From contig NC_083516.1 in assembly GCF_032362555.1 (NCBI RefSeq), positions 1,823,001 through 1,887,000 on the forward strand: a stretch of 64,000 bases of DNA, given 5' to 3'. The notes under the pieces are model-generated. The model worked only from the letters and a program-made list of their open reading frames with translations. It was not told where the DNA came from and did not search any database. This document shows, one piece after another, positions 24,406-48,600 of the stretch; position 1 is the stretch's first letter, and every line of letters begins with the position of its first letter. The translations under genes were made by a program, and so were the position numbers. The stretch comes from Amyelois transitella. Its lineage: Eukaryota > Arthropoda > Insecta > Lepidoptera > Pyralidae.

Positions 24406-26867
24406 ATCAAAGACTCACCAAACTACCCAATACTGGACGATACTATCATTACAACAACTATTGCTCGTTGTCTTTGAGTAAGCAATAGATTTATTTAATG
24501 TAATGAAGCAAACTATAGTGTACACTTGAGGAGTCGTTTCACCGTTATTGATTGTTAACGTCAGTACGAAGGAATACCAAAGTGTTGACTAGACCTCATA
24601 GAAAACTGCATTTAGCATTCTGCCAGATCGGTTCGATTTCAAGTCAGCAACATGCAGATGTTTTTTGAAAATTTTCATTAGTTTTTCTTCTGAGGGTTTA
24701 TATAATTTATTTGTGGTAAATAACACATTGTACAAATAGACATTTTAAGTCAACAATTCATATTCATACATAGTCAGTTTATCTAACTTATCAAAGTAAC
24801 TTAAATTTGGTCCTTCGACGATCCACGTATCGAAGGACCATATTGCGTTACATTCCAAGATTCCCAAACCAAATCATGTGTGCTTTTTATTTCAGTAACG
24901 TACCGCTTTTCATCTATGTCTTGTTTTCTTATGCTTTTTTATACAGTCATTTATAAGGGTGCATTTCATTTTATAAAGTCGTAATCTATAATTTTGTGTG
25001 TTTAATGGTTTTCTTCGTTTCTGATTATTTTGAATTCTCTTTTACTGAAGGCTATCCAATAATGAAATTATACGATGTATTTATGTTTCATAGATTTAAA
25101 ACCATCGGATGACTACAAACATCAAATTACTGTACTGGTGGCAGACACACAAGGTGAGTGACCTGGCTCAATAGCCCGAGTCCATTCGTTGCTCGGTAGG
25201 TATCTCTCATTACCTAACGCTAAATTGCAATTTCGTGATGAATCGTGTACGAAACTAAGTGGTATTATTTTCGTATAAATATGGACATTTTATAAAGACA
25301 AACAAAATTTAAAAATACTTTGTTCCATCTAATAGAACCGCCTATGAGAGTTGCGGCAGCTTACTGAAAATACATAAAAAATATCTTAAATAGTTCACTT
25401 AGGCAATCTGACCGACCAAAAATGTTTTTTTTTAATCATACGTATCTCTAGCATTTTAAGTATTGTTTTTTTGTTTACCTGGTACGGATCCCTTATCTTT
25501 AAGCCAACTGTCAATCTGGATATAACTAATAAGGGAAATCTCTCAAAAAGTCTTCAATCCAATAAATGCTTAAAGTGTAAATTCTAATTCTTTATCCTTA
25601 CTTTTAAGTCTTGTGCAATTAACAAATTTATAAAATAAAGAGTAAACACTAAAACTAACAACTTAATTAACGATACATATTTGGCGGGAAGTCAGTGAAA
25701 GTTATTACTTTATTTAGTCGCTAGTTATAATTTTCTACAAAAATCGCATAATATTTTAGTGTTAAATTAAAAGTGACAGTGACTGCAAAATATTCGGAAT
25801 ATTTTCTGAAATAAAGTGATCATGCTTAAATAGAAAAAATCTTTGATAGTTGCGTAAAAGGCTAGTTGTGTCACACAGGGACTTAAGTTAAACATGTATC
25901 TACATCTTCAAGTTAACTTAGCATGACACACTGATAGCCATGACTTTCCAGTGTAGAACTTTCCAGCGTGTCTGCCTCCTAGATGTAACGCCAAAAGGTA
26001 AGTTACTAAAACCTATACAGGGTGTCACTATAATGAGCGGGTTAAATGGCGCAGTTATCCGATCCTGGCAAAGCTACTTTTTCCTGGATTAGGTACTTGC
26101 CACTCTTAACGGAAGCAAAAAAAAAATAACTATAATTACAATAGAGGTGATAGTTCCCACACATTCATGCAACGATAATAATCCCACCCAAACATTATTA
26201 TATTATTGTTATGGCGGTATTTCCGGAAAATGGCGTCACCGGCTGCCTCGTTCAAATTTCATTGCTGTCATGTTCTACGCCAACTATTTGAGTTGAGACG
26301 AACATCACTTTTTTTTAAAGAAAATAAACAGGTTTTGCTCTTAACTTGGGATTGAGCATATCAATACTTTCTATTTCTGTTTTTCCATTCTTTGAAATGA
26401 GCCCTACGTCTCTTATATCATTATCATATTTAAGGTTCTGGGTCCAGTCGATCCTGCGTTGTTTTCTCGTTCAACCATAATAACTGCATAATAATTAAGT
26501 ATTTAACGTTTGTCATCGATTGCGCTTTAAATTCAGAAGAACCAGAAGTGAAGAGCCGGGCAAAAGACCCATTTAAATTTATTTAGGTATTTGCGGATGT
26601 CTATTACCTAGTCTTTAAAAATGGCGCGTAATTACAAGTTAGTAAGCATATCCCAATTTTGTAGGATGACTACTGGTTAGGATGAACCTGATTGTAGACG
26701 AATTCAACCTATATAAATATTGAAACGTTGATAAAGCGTAGAGATAGGTGGTGGAAATCCACGATAGGAAATGACGTGATATGAAAATAGAAAATTCAAC
26801 GTTTTAAGAACCGAAACTGCGGAAATATCTGAGCTTAAGATACACGCGCACAATAATTAAAAATTAT

Positions 26868-27085
26868 TTACTTTAACAGGCTAGACTTATGGGTGTTAGT
26901 TAGCGTGTTAGAAGATGAAGAAATTTGTTTTTGTTTACTGGAAGAAGAGTGAGAAGGAGTCGCTACTGTAAAGTCTGCAATATTTATAAATTGTACGTTA
27001 TTTCCTGTACTAATTCTTACTATTTTTTTAGAGTGTAAGTGCTGTACTGTAAATGGGTTTCTAAATGGATTATTCTTCAAAGCTG
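26868..27085 (-). CDS. Unrecognised ORF, possible terminal exon
   Basis: After a plausible acceptor (gtttaccacag) the minus strand is open for 71 codons, reading LKNNPFRNPFTVQHLHS and later a Ser-rich tract, and ends at TAA. The composition looks protein-like rather than random AT, but no homology was recognised and no partner exon is known. Chance remains possible. Confidence 0.2.
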
Positions 27086-27569
27086 CTGTGGTAAACTAAA
27101 CACATCACGAGATATACAGATGTCCGAGTGAGTTCCGACACGGCACGAGACGGTACGGCGCAGTATGAATTGTCGGTATTTAGGCCATCAGAGCGCCGAC
27201 TACACACAAGAAAATCTATTTTTTATCTCGACAGCAATTAGTAGAAGTCGGCATTTGGGCTCCTCGGCCCACCAAACAATGCATCTTGCACTTTCCAAAT
27301 GCTTATTTGACTTTGCGAAACCCACATACAGTTACATGATTACACGCATAGGCCCAATTGATCGAATAACATTGTTAAATTATTTTTCACGCGGGAAATG
27401 CTGAGCGCTCTCCCTCTATGCAGTACGAAAATACGTTCCCTAAATATAGCTCCGGTGACATTTTTGATAGGATTAATCTTTTATTGGTATAACTGAGTGC
27501 TCTTACCAGAATCGTGCGCTCGCATGGTACGTCGTTGGCGAATGCGTGTTTATTTCACTGAATTTATTT

Positions 27570-27680
27570 CGTACGCGACGCGTGCGCAGACTCCGGTCGT
27601 GTGGCGCCCGCCCGGGCGGTGTGCCTACTGACGCGGCCGTGCTCGCTGTTAGCGTTGCGCTGGCGCAGCGGCCCGTTTTT
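27570..27680. promoter_or_regulatory. CpG-rich island, candidate promoter
   Basis: About 110 bases are dense in CpG (for example GGCGCCCGCCCGGGCGG) in AT-rich intergenic DNA upstream of the minus-strand MIF4G gene. This is compatible with a promoter or first non-coding exon. No TATA element or initiator was assigned. Confidence 0.3.
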
Positions 27681-29505
27681 GCTTGGATACAAGAGTGGGT
27701 TATGTTTTTGCTCGTAGCTGTTTCCTTTATCTCTATTTTAACAGATGCATCTTGAAAAGAGATCATTAGATCGAGTTTAATACCATTTTTAGGATTCCAG
27801 ACTGATGAACAAGACAAAAGTCCTCCCAGAAAAAAAAAGGTGTTCTACATTTGACATAACCGAAAAGATAGCTCGAAGTATTCATCTGTTTTGCCATTTC
27901 TTCGATACAAATGTCTTTATATCGCGTCGAAATTACCTCATGTGTATCTTACAGTCATTACGCTTGTAACTGTGTTGGCCACAACAAAAGAAGTGCAATG
28001 CAAATGGGATCAATGAAGCGTTGTGTGTCAGTCTCTCGTTGGTACATCATTTGAATAAGCAACTCTTGTAATTGAAGCTAGCTTCTTATTTAATCACATC
28101 ACTTAGAAAGTTATTTATTTATAAAATGCGTATATTAAAAAATTGAACATAAAGATATAACATGATCTCATGACAATTATATCTTGTTTAAATTACCTAA
28201 GAATTATACGGGCAATAAAAGTTATCCCCAATTCCTTCTAAATAAACATGAATAAAACAATACATGTGTTCGGAATGTGTCTATTCTATAAAATTAACTA
28301 GTATACATATAAAATAAATTAACTAACAAACGGAACATAAGTTTAATTAATCTAATTTTGTAACTTTGGCGGTGCAACTTTATCGACAGAGCAACTTTTT
28401 TACGACTCAAAGTCCGCCGCATTTTACTCTGTTCTAATAAATGGGTGACAGATTTACATGCGGTTTTCGACATGAGACAGTGGAGCATGAGAAAGGCAAG
28501 TACATTAGGTGCATATAAATTATGTTAATATAATTCTCATGGGTATAAAGTACTATGGATATTATAATTTACATTGCATGTAGTACATACTTCATTTGAG
28601 AAAAACAGTTACAAACTTAAATCCGTATTTCTCATTATTATTTTTTTATATTTTCTTAATATTCCATCTTGTGAATAAAATATTATTTATTTTTATTTGT
28701 CACTTTAGCCGCACGCTATGGGAGCTAATTTAGATGAGGTATGTAGAGCAAATGGCTGTAAAATATAGCACCTTGGTTCAATGTAAGATCGGGATATTGC
28801 ACTTAATTTGAATGCACCTTATATAAATGATTATTCTCTACTATCTAAGACGGTTGAATCTTAAGTTTCAAATAATTCTGCAAGTATTTTTTTTTAAATT
28901 TACTTAAAAAATACTAAAAATTAATCACTACTTAAACGAAAATTCCAAAATGTATTTGATGATTCATGAATGAAAGCTTCAAAGCTTTTAAATAATTACA
29001 TTACATTCTTCTTGCAGTATACAATAATTTAATACAAAATAGTATGTTATTCACTATTATATTAGTTATATTCAAGTACATTTTGATTTTCACGTATACA
29101 TTTACAAATCTTATTTATTTAGCGATCTACATCAAACAACATTATTCACAAGAATTTGAAATTAAAGTAACCCATTACTTTAGGTTAAACTAAACATATT
29201 TACATCTTCCGAATTTGCTATTAATCATGTTAAAACATACATCAGACCCTTTTCCCGGAGGGGAAGTCAGGGAAAACATCTTGTCATTCGCCACAAACTC
29301 GCACTCCGGGTTTATGAATGTATGTACAGTCAAACGCAGAAATCATTATTCATAGTCACTCATAGTAAGTTAATTCATATATGTTATTAGGGCCCTGGGC
29401 TCGGGGGAAGTGACTTACGTGCAATACAAACACGCGAAAGTTTAAAATCAGTTACAAAAACATCATCAATGAAATAGGGCGCAAGCAAGTGGCCAATACA
29501 AGTCC

Positions 29506-29812
29506 AGTATTACCACTTTTAAAAGTTACACCGATATACCTGCGCAGTAGTAAAATTTTTGTACGGCGCGAAAATATTTGAGCGGTTGAGCCAATCAGAG
29601 CGTACCGTTTGAATCCGCGAGTTGAACGTTACGCATTGAACTACTATTTTGATCGAGATAGCAGGAAACATTTTATTTCTTGGATTTTAAGTCACATTGT
29701 GCTTGTTATAAGGTCTTTATTTTATTGTTTAAAGTCGGTTTAATTCGGAGGTAGGTTGTGCTATTTTGCGCCGTTGAATATTGCCGAGGCGACTTCTAAA
29801 AGTGGCAATACT
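29506..29812. mobile_element. 307-bp element with 21-bp terminal inverted repeats (MITE-like)
   Basis: The left end AGTATTACCACTTTTAAAAGT (29506-29526) and the right end (29792-29812) are inverted repeats with two mismatches in 21. The interior has no coding capacity; it includes a CCAAT-type motif near 29590. Target-site duplication is unclear. Confidence 0.6.
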
Positions 29813-30868
29813 AAAGTGACGGGAAGAAAAGCATATATTTCGCGATCAACTTTATTTCTATCTACATTTTCATAATTTACTCAGTCCTTCTGTTATATAT
29901 TTTTTACATTTGTAATCTAGAATATACGTACATTACATTAGCCTCTGTGCAGGGAAAATATTTTAAGTAACACTTGCAAGAAAAAACAATATCAGTGAGA
30001 TAAAAAAATAAATTCTGAACCGGTTTTCGTAAATTACTACTCTTATTTAATAGTACTACTCGGAAAACTTCATTTTGTCAAGTACGTTAATAATTTAAAG
30101 AAGTGCGATATTTCCAAGTTTTAGAATATTTAGTAGTATGACTGTCATGTCATGTATGAGATGTCAAGTTATCATTACTCTTCTTAAAAATGCAACCATT
30201 TTATGGACTGTTTTCTCACACTTATAGTAAGATCCTGCTGTCACAGAGTTCAAAGTTATATTTTGAGGACTATAGGAATTGTAGATTACATGGTGATAAG
30301 TCTACGAATATCTCATTTATATCACATCACCTTGGTCTCCACATGGCGACGCTGCCAGTAAGTATATTACTACACAACAAATCAAGTCTGAAAAATAATC
30401 TCATGGCTTTTCATCATGTCTTGTCTTCAGTGTTTAATTTCTTATACTATTCGCAGTACCAATGATGTACAAGACTTGAGTTCTTAAATTCAAATTTTGG
30501 TGATTCGAAGTTCCGTTTTCAGGTCTCTATGAACCCTTGAGTGATAATTATTTTACCTGATGCTTGATTGATGAAGCTTCAAGTTTAGATGCTAAGTGAA
30601 GGCAAGCCACATTAAAATCAAACAAGTCTCCAATTATAGACGCTCAAATGCACAGCACTAGAACATAACATGGCTTTGGTTCACAGCCTTCACTCATTTG
30701 TATATCCATTTTATGGAGTCCTCGAGTGAACTCGACCGAAATCAGCCGCACATTGCACTACACTTCAGATGTTTCACACATGTTTAACACATTATACACA
30801 GCACTAGTCACGTGTGTGAGGCGGAGCCGTCACTAGTCGATGACGATTGGGTCGTCGGCGGCCGACAA

Positions 30869-41591
<10,723 letters not shown>

Positions 41592-42601
41592 CTTGACACA
41601 AAATATGATAAGTCAATTAACGGTAGAAACAATAATCTGTTATAAAAGTTTTTAAGACCAATATTTCAAAAGTTTCACGAGAAAATTAACCATTTAAAGG
41701 AGCAACCTACGAAATCAACAGCACAGCCATTTTTCTCCGCGAGACTGAAAGAAAAAGTAGGAAAAGCCGGTTACACCCAATCAGATTTGAGCTTATTTTG
41801 ACACAAGAAATTGAAGGCCAATAGAAATGTTGCAGGAAGCATTTACAAACAATAGAATAGTTAACAGAAATAAACCGACCAATTAAGTAAACGTAAAATT
41901 ACGATTTAGTGATGTTCTTCGATAATAAATGTTCATAATCCTACGTCATTTTGAACAAAGACGAAGGTAATGTGATGTCTTTTTTAAATATTTTTTTGAT
42001 GACATATGTTTTGATGGAAAACATTGTTAACGCGATAACTCTTAAACCGCTACGAGGATTTTGATGGAATTTAGGTTATGTACTGCCAATAGAATTTAAA
42101 AAGTTACGTACGGCAATAAAATTGGTTAATTAGTTTTAAGATACCTACATAATTTTTTGAAAAGTATATTCACGAGGTCTAACTTCGCTGCGCACGAAAT
42201 GGTGTTTATTAATTTAAAAATAAAAATATCTGTGTGTGTGTTTGTGGCTTCATCACGTGAAAACGATTGCTTCGATTTCATAACGCCTTTTTCAGATATG
42301 TTTTTCTTAGTCCATTTTTTTATAGAGATTGTAAGTCAACAGACTTCATTTTACTCTGGAGGTCTCGGGCAACAGCTAATGACCTATTAGAAAAATTACT
42401 TAACGATGAATGACTTATCGATTTTAAATTGTTAATTTAATTAATAAGTTTAGCCACTTCACTAAAATTTACTCCTGTGTCCTGTCGTGCTGCGGTGCGG
42501 CCTGCCACACTGCTGCTGTCAGATTAATAGGTGCGGCCATGTTGATCTATAGTGAATAAAATCGAGTTATTTTGCTTTTAGGGATTTATAATTGACACAA
42601 T
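41592..42601. promoter_or_regulatory. Divergent intergenic region between SMARCAD1 and ZDHHC8
   Basis: The two start codons are 1,010 bases apart, pointing away from each other. Within about 300 bases of the SMARCAD1 start there are three CCAAT-type motifs (CCAATCAG near 41778, CCAATAG near 41819, CCAATTA near 41879). Just upstream of ZDHHC8, a GC-richer stretch (about 42480-42540) has an initiator-like TCAGATT near 42520. No clear TATA box was assigned. A shared promoter region is inferred from arrangement only. Confidence 0.55.
42539..42559 (+). other. Upstream ORF in the ZDHHC8 leader
   Basis: ATG at 42539 opens a six-codon ORF (MLIYSE) closing at TAA 42557-42559, 42 bases before the main start. 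It is relevant only if transcription begins upstream of 42539, as the initiator-like motif suggests. Confidence 0.4.
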
Positions 42602-45600
42602 ATGCCCAAATGCGACCTAAAAACGAGATACATCCCAGCAACATTCGCCTGGACTTTATTGTTGGGCACGACATCCCTATTTTTTTATTATCCGTGAGTA
42701 TTTAACAGCTTTGATTGATACAAATTCACATTTTTGGTTTGACAACTTTCACACAAGATTGTAGGATTGTTTCTATTAATATCTTGAAGATGTACCTTTG
42801 CCCTGAAAGTCTGTGTTAAGCATAAACCCCTTATAAGTTTTAAGACATGTGTACAATGCTGTTCACTTTGTTTGTCTTCAGTGTTCATTATTCTGTCATA
42901 CTTATTGCAAATTTATCATTGACACTTTATTAAACTTGTGTGCAGCATACAATACAGTTGTCGGACCATTATTTGTTCTCATGAATATGTTTATTTGATT
43001 ATTATAATAGATGGTATGGCATGTGAAACTTTAAATATAGTTGGTGTACATTTGAGATTTGTCAGTGCATTACATGGTGGCAAAATATATATCTAATTAT
43101 GTTAATTGATATTTAATTAAAGTTGCAAACTATTCATTCCATAATGTTACATTATATTTTAACAGTTAATTTAGAATGTCTTATAGATGCCACAGGTCAG
43201 TGTTTATCAATGGGGAATTATTACAAATTCTTATGATATGGTCCTGTTTGCAGTCTGCCTGTAGTTTATGCATATAATGTGTCTTATCTGAAACATATTT
43301 ATGATGAATAAATGTGCTGTCATAATTTGTGTACCAGCGTGACATATACTTGACCATTGGAGCATAAATATTATGGTCTATTTTGGGTCTATTATACAAT
43401 ATTACGCAGAAAGTAATATTTTAAAAGCATGGAATCATTATAAGGAAGATAAAAGATTATTAGTTCTGAGAAATTAAAAAAAAACATTGCTTAATCCTCA
43501 TGTCTATATTCCTTGTGGGGTTGACAGTGCCTACCATCTTGGAAAGACTGAAAGGTCATATTAAGCTGTATGGCTTAATTATGAAATTGAGATTCAAATA
43601 GTGACAGGTTGCTTGCCTATGGCCAGCAAGAGAAATCCCAACATGTAAGCCTTAGTCACCTTTTACGACATCCATAGGAAAGATTTGGAGGGGTTCTATT
43701 CTAAAGTGCCGGAAACCATATGACAATATTTTACAATGATTGTTGTTGGTTTAAGTTTAGTACTTATACATTCTTAGTTTACTGACTGGTGAAGCATTGT
43801 GTGATAAGGTTCTGACTCACATCTGGGTGTGAATCAGTCAGATAATGTTTTTGTGAGCATTATTTCCAAATAAACATTGGAAACTAGACATTTCTAGCAT
43901 TGGTAGGATTTATACATATAAACCTTATTATATATATTATAATATTATATGTATAAATGCGACAAATGAACCACTTTTTAAAAAAAAAAAACTATAACTG
44001 CCTCAAAATTTGTTGCTTAGTTTTAAAGATCTAACCATACATACAGACATGGGGAATGACGCAGGAAGCGACTATGGTTTATACTATGTAGTGATACATT
44101 CCCATTCCTCTGAATGCTGGTCATTATATGAGGTTGCTGTCCAAATAAAACATAACATTTTTCTTTTTTGTATTGGTGCCGTGTGGTTCCTGGCACCAAT
44201 ACAAAAAAGAATAGGACCACTCCATCTCATTCCCATGGATGTCGTAAAAGGCGTCTGAGGGATAGGCTTACAAACTTGGGATTCCTTTTTAGGCCAAGGG
44301 CTAGCAACCTGTCACTATTTGAATCTCAATCCTATCATTAAGCCAAATAGCTGAACGTGGCCATTCAGTCTTTTCAAGACTATTGGCTCTGTCTACCCCA
44401 CAAGGGATATTGACGTGACTATATGTATGTACATTTTTCTGCGATGTATTGCAAAATATTGCATACAAAAATATTATATAAAAATTTTTATATGTTTTAT
44501 ATTTTCAGATGTCAATATTACCTGTACAAGTACCCATGGGTGCCTGCGTATCAAGGGGTGGTCACGTTTTTTGTTTTGGCCAATTTCACACTGGCCACTT
44601 TCATGGACCCGGGAGTCATACCGAAAGGTGAGTGGTTTTCTATACTACATACATACATATAAGTGCTGTGTGGTTTCCGGCACCAATAAAAAAAAGAATA
44701 AGACCACTCCATCTCGTTCCCATGGATGTCGAAAAAAGGCGACTAAGGGATAGGCTTATAAACTTGGGATTCTTCTTTTAGGCGATGGGTTAGCAAAACG
44801 TGGCCTATCAGTCTTTTCAAGACTGTTGGCTCTGTCTACCCCGTAAGGGATAAAGACGTGATCATATGTATGTATTTATGTACATACAAATAATCAAGTT
44901 GGCTTATAAACTTGATTATTTGTATGTACATATCCCTTGGTCGCCTTTAACGACATCCATGAGAAAGAGATGGAGTGTTCCTATTCTTTTTTCCTATTGG
45001 TGCCGGGAACCACACGGCACTTATATACTTTTTCCGATCAATCTAAAAATCAATAGTTTCCTCACCTTAACTCCACTGAAATGCTACCCCACGGCTTACA
45101 TATTCTGTCATAAAAAACAATATATGAAAAAAAATATATTGTTTAATTATTTCTTAACTAGAGGCCGACCGCGACTTCGTATGCGTGGAATCATTCCCGT
45201 GGGAACTCCGGGATAAAAAGTACATGGGTCTTCAGCTACCAAATTTCATCGCAATCGGTTCAGTAGTTTTTGCGTGAAAGAGTCACAAACATTCGTACTC
45301 ACATCCTAACATGCTCACAAACTTTCACATTTGTAATATTAGGAGGATTATTAAAAAAAACTTATAAAATTTAAATTTGCAAAAAAATATATAAAAGCAT
45401 ATGCAGTATTTTTACCTATTTTATATGTATTTTCTTTTTGCGATCATATTATAATGCTATGCATAGTAGGGGGTGGGGGGACTTCATCTAAACATGAAAG
45501 TGAAAAAAAGCACCCTGTTGATGTCGCAGTAAGCATTAAAATCTTCCGCATTTGATTTTCATACAGACGGGCGAATTCGCGATGAAAATGCTGCAGTGTA

Positions 45601-48600
45601 GTTTGTTCCGCCGCTTCTTCTACACATGCGCGCATTGGAAGCGGTAGTAGTTATAATTAGATTTAAGTGATGCGACGTCAATAAGTGATACCTTGTATCC
45701 AATTTTGAAAATAAATCTATACTATTTTATTATCCAAGTTAGATCTGCTTTCGAAGCACGACACGCGTGACGCCGTTATTATCGCGCGAAAAACTATCGC
45801 TGTCCCGTTTCACGTCATAATATAAAGCGAAACGGCGATAGTGCCATTTTAAGGCCCCGGCTGTTAAAGTTAATCAAAGTCAACCAAAATCCATTAGGCA
45901 AAGTAACTTCGTTGACATTCGCTGGTCGATACCGACATTGGAATATTAGATAGTTGGGATGCTATCTCTTATCAGGGGCGAAGGTAATTGTATGATTGAG
46001 TAACTAATTGATGCCGAGAGCTTTTACCGGATTTAACGCTGAGCGGTGTCTATCTCATTAGTGCTTGTTATGTTTTTATTGCAACCTTAAAATGTCTAGT
46101 TAATTGATTTACTAACTGTAGGTAACGTTTAATTGTGTACGTGAAAATTTTAGTTTGTCTTTGACCTCAGATCTTAAACTAGCTACTTTAGTTTAAAATT
46201 TAATAAAATGGGAGGCTCGGTTTGTTTTGTCGAGTAACGCACCAGCAAACAGACAGACAAACATTATATCAAGTAGATTTTTAATGTCCATATTTCCCTT
46301 CGAAATCACTACATAGTATAAAGCATAGTCGCTTCCCGCGTCTCTCTCTATGTCTGTATGTGCGTATGCTTAAATCTTTAAAACTGCACAACCGATTCTG
46401 ATGCAGTTTTTTTTTAATAGATAAGAGAAAGGTTTATAAATGCTACCCGTGCGAAGCAGGGGCGGGTCGCTAGTAGAATATAATTATCATCTTTTGATCA
46501 TTAAATTCAGGATTTTGTGTACATCTGACTTTATTCACACATTCGTGAAGAAGTGACTTATTTTGTCTACTGTACTGTCACCTATACTTAGAATTGTAAT
46601 TAAACAGCAACAACTTTTTTTCACCCTGTATATTTTATAAGCTATATATTATATATAGCTTATAAGCTATATATTATTTTATAGCTTTTAAAACGATACG
46701 AGCCTGTTTGTGTACAGGTGCGAAACGGATTGGTACTCAAACCAATTATTACGGCTGACTGTACACGGGAAACGAGAGGTGACGACTTGACCGGTTTCAT
46801 AGTCCGTCGCGTTTCGATTCATCTCTCGGCGTCCCCATTTGCTTTATCATTTGGCCATATGGCCGAGGAATAAGTGATATAATTATTCCTCTTAGCGTTA
46901 GTCCCGGTTGCATCCTCGCCACTCTGGTGAGGAGCACGGTGTATGCCTTTGGCCATGGATCCTGGATTGGGTGAGTTAGGTTTTTACACGAAGCGACTCC
47001 AATCTGAACTTGTAGAGGAACCTAACCCGTATTAGATGATCATGGTTACACATCCAGGTTCCTGAATGTGCACGTTTCCTCACGATGTTTTCCTTCACCG
47101 TAAGAGAATCGGTTAGTTTTCAAACGAATGTACATAACTGTTAAAATTGTCAGGGCCGGGGTGGGATTTGAACCTGTGTCTTTTATGCGCAACACTCATT
47201 TTAACCGGGCAACTTACCGATTCGACCACCAATGCTAATAGTAATATACTTACCTACAGAACGAAAGAAGTATTCAGGGATCGTGGCGAGTTGTTATCTA
47301 CCTACCCCTCCGGGTAAGAGGCGAGATTTTATGGGTGTAGAGAACGAACCGATATCTACTGTTCCCATGAGAATTTAGGGAAATCCTATCTTAGGGCACC
47401 TTTAGACCACATAAGCAACATTCAATACCAAATTTAAATTTTATAAACCCAGAAGTTTGGACTCCCAACACCCCCATCATCACTCCCACCCACATAACGC
47501 CACTCTTTTTATTGGCGGACAATATATAAATCTATACAACAATCAACCTATATTGGTGTTTGTTTATATATCTTCGCTATCAGTTTTATATTCAGATCAA
47601 GATTTGACATAATTATTGATAAATCTAATCATGATAGCTTAATCATACATGGCAATTTCAATCAATTGATAATTAATTTACAAAAATTAAATGACAGGCT
47701 TATTAACAAATGGATTGAACACAGACAGTATATTCAGATGAATATTACTTAATTCCATAGAATCTTGAATAATATAAAATTATAGAAGTGGCATATTTAA
47801 TCTTAATTATGAGTTTTAAAAGCCAAATTACAAGCACACAGAAAACTATGTGTACCTAAGTACATACGTTGCAATAAGACGGCACGTTGATTCTATAGGT
47901 TCAAGTACATTTCTTTTGTTTTATATTATTACGATTTCTATGCGTATTTCGAATTTTAATAACTGTTTTCGACGGTACAAAGTCCAAATTAATGCGTTTT
48001 CCTAAGCCACATCCCATAGGGACAACTAGATTAGTGCTGTGTATCTTAGAATTAACTGTTGTCAGATGGTGTGTTAGATCAAAGTTTGTTAAGCCAGCTT
48101 TCGACACGAAACAAGCTCTATTGTGAATAAAATAGGGTGTTATTTAGCACGGCTCCCGGTGAAGGTTCATACTCGAAGTTTTAATTAGCTTATCGAATCC
48201 CCCGCGTCTATAAACTTGTTGGTGGCATGCAACATGTGTTTGGTAGTCGGTTTTTTATCAATCTTAACTGTAATTGGAAGAGGTTTAATAATTGCTCCCC
48301 GTGGGAATTTCCAGAAAAAGCCTATTTTACTCTAAGTCTAAATTTCTATGTCCAAATATCGTCAAAACCCCAAAAAAATATGTTTTGTCCCTTTATTGGC
48401 TACTTTGGTTGGTCGTTTCGCTAAATTACGCTCTAAATTGTTTCAGCGGTATTTCAGTTTTTTTGGTACAAACATAAACACAAATCTTTTCTTTATATAT
48501 ATATATGTATTGATGATCGAATTCCAGCTCCACCTGACGAGGACCGGGAGGACGACTTCAGAGCGCCCCTCTACCGCAGCGTGGACATAAACGGCATCAC

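Larger units (their letters stand above)
19138..30868. other. Region upstream of the MIF4G gene and downstream of SMARCAD1, no recognised gene
   Basis: No protein domain was recognised. Contents seen: a candidate exon (20231-20306), a reverse LINE tail (21785-21965), GC-rich pockets at 24315-24405 and 27570-27680, an unexplained minus ORF (26868-27085) and a 307 bp inverted-repeat element (29506-29812). 5' UTR exons and promoters of the MIF4G gene, and the SMARCAD1 3' UTR, probably lie here, but their limits cannot be set. Confidence 0.5.

Noticed and set aside
23955..24410. 151-codon minus-strand ORF
   Set aside because: It spans a GC-rich pocket and ordinary AT-rich DNA with no domain or splice support; kept only as a possible 5' exon region.
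30190..30465. 91-codon plus-strand ORF near the SMARCAD1 end
   Set aside because: AT-rich, no recognisable feature, and in the likely 3' UTR of the opposite-strand gene.
44415..44753. 112-codon ORF overlapping ZDHHC8 exon 2
   Set aside because: It is exon 2 read in another frame plus repeat sequence.
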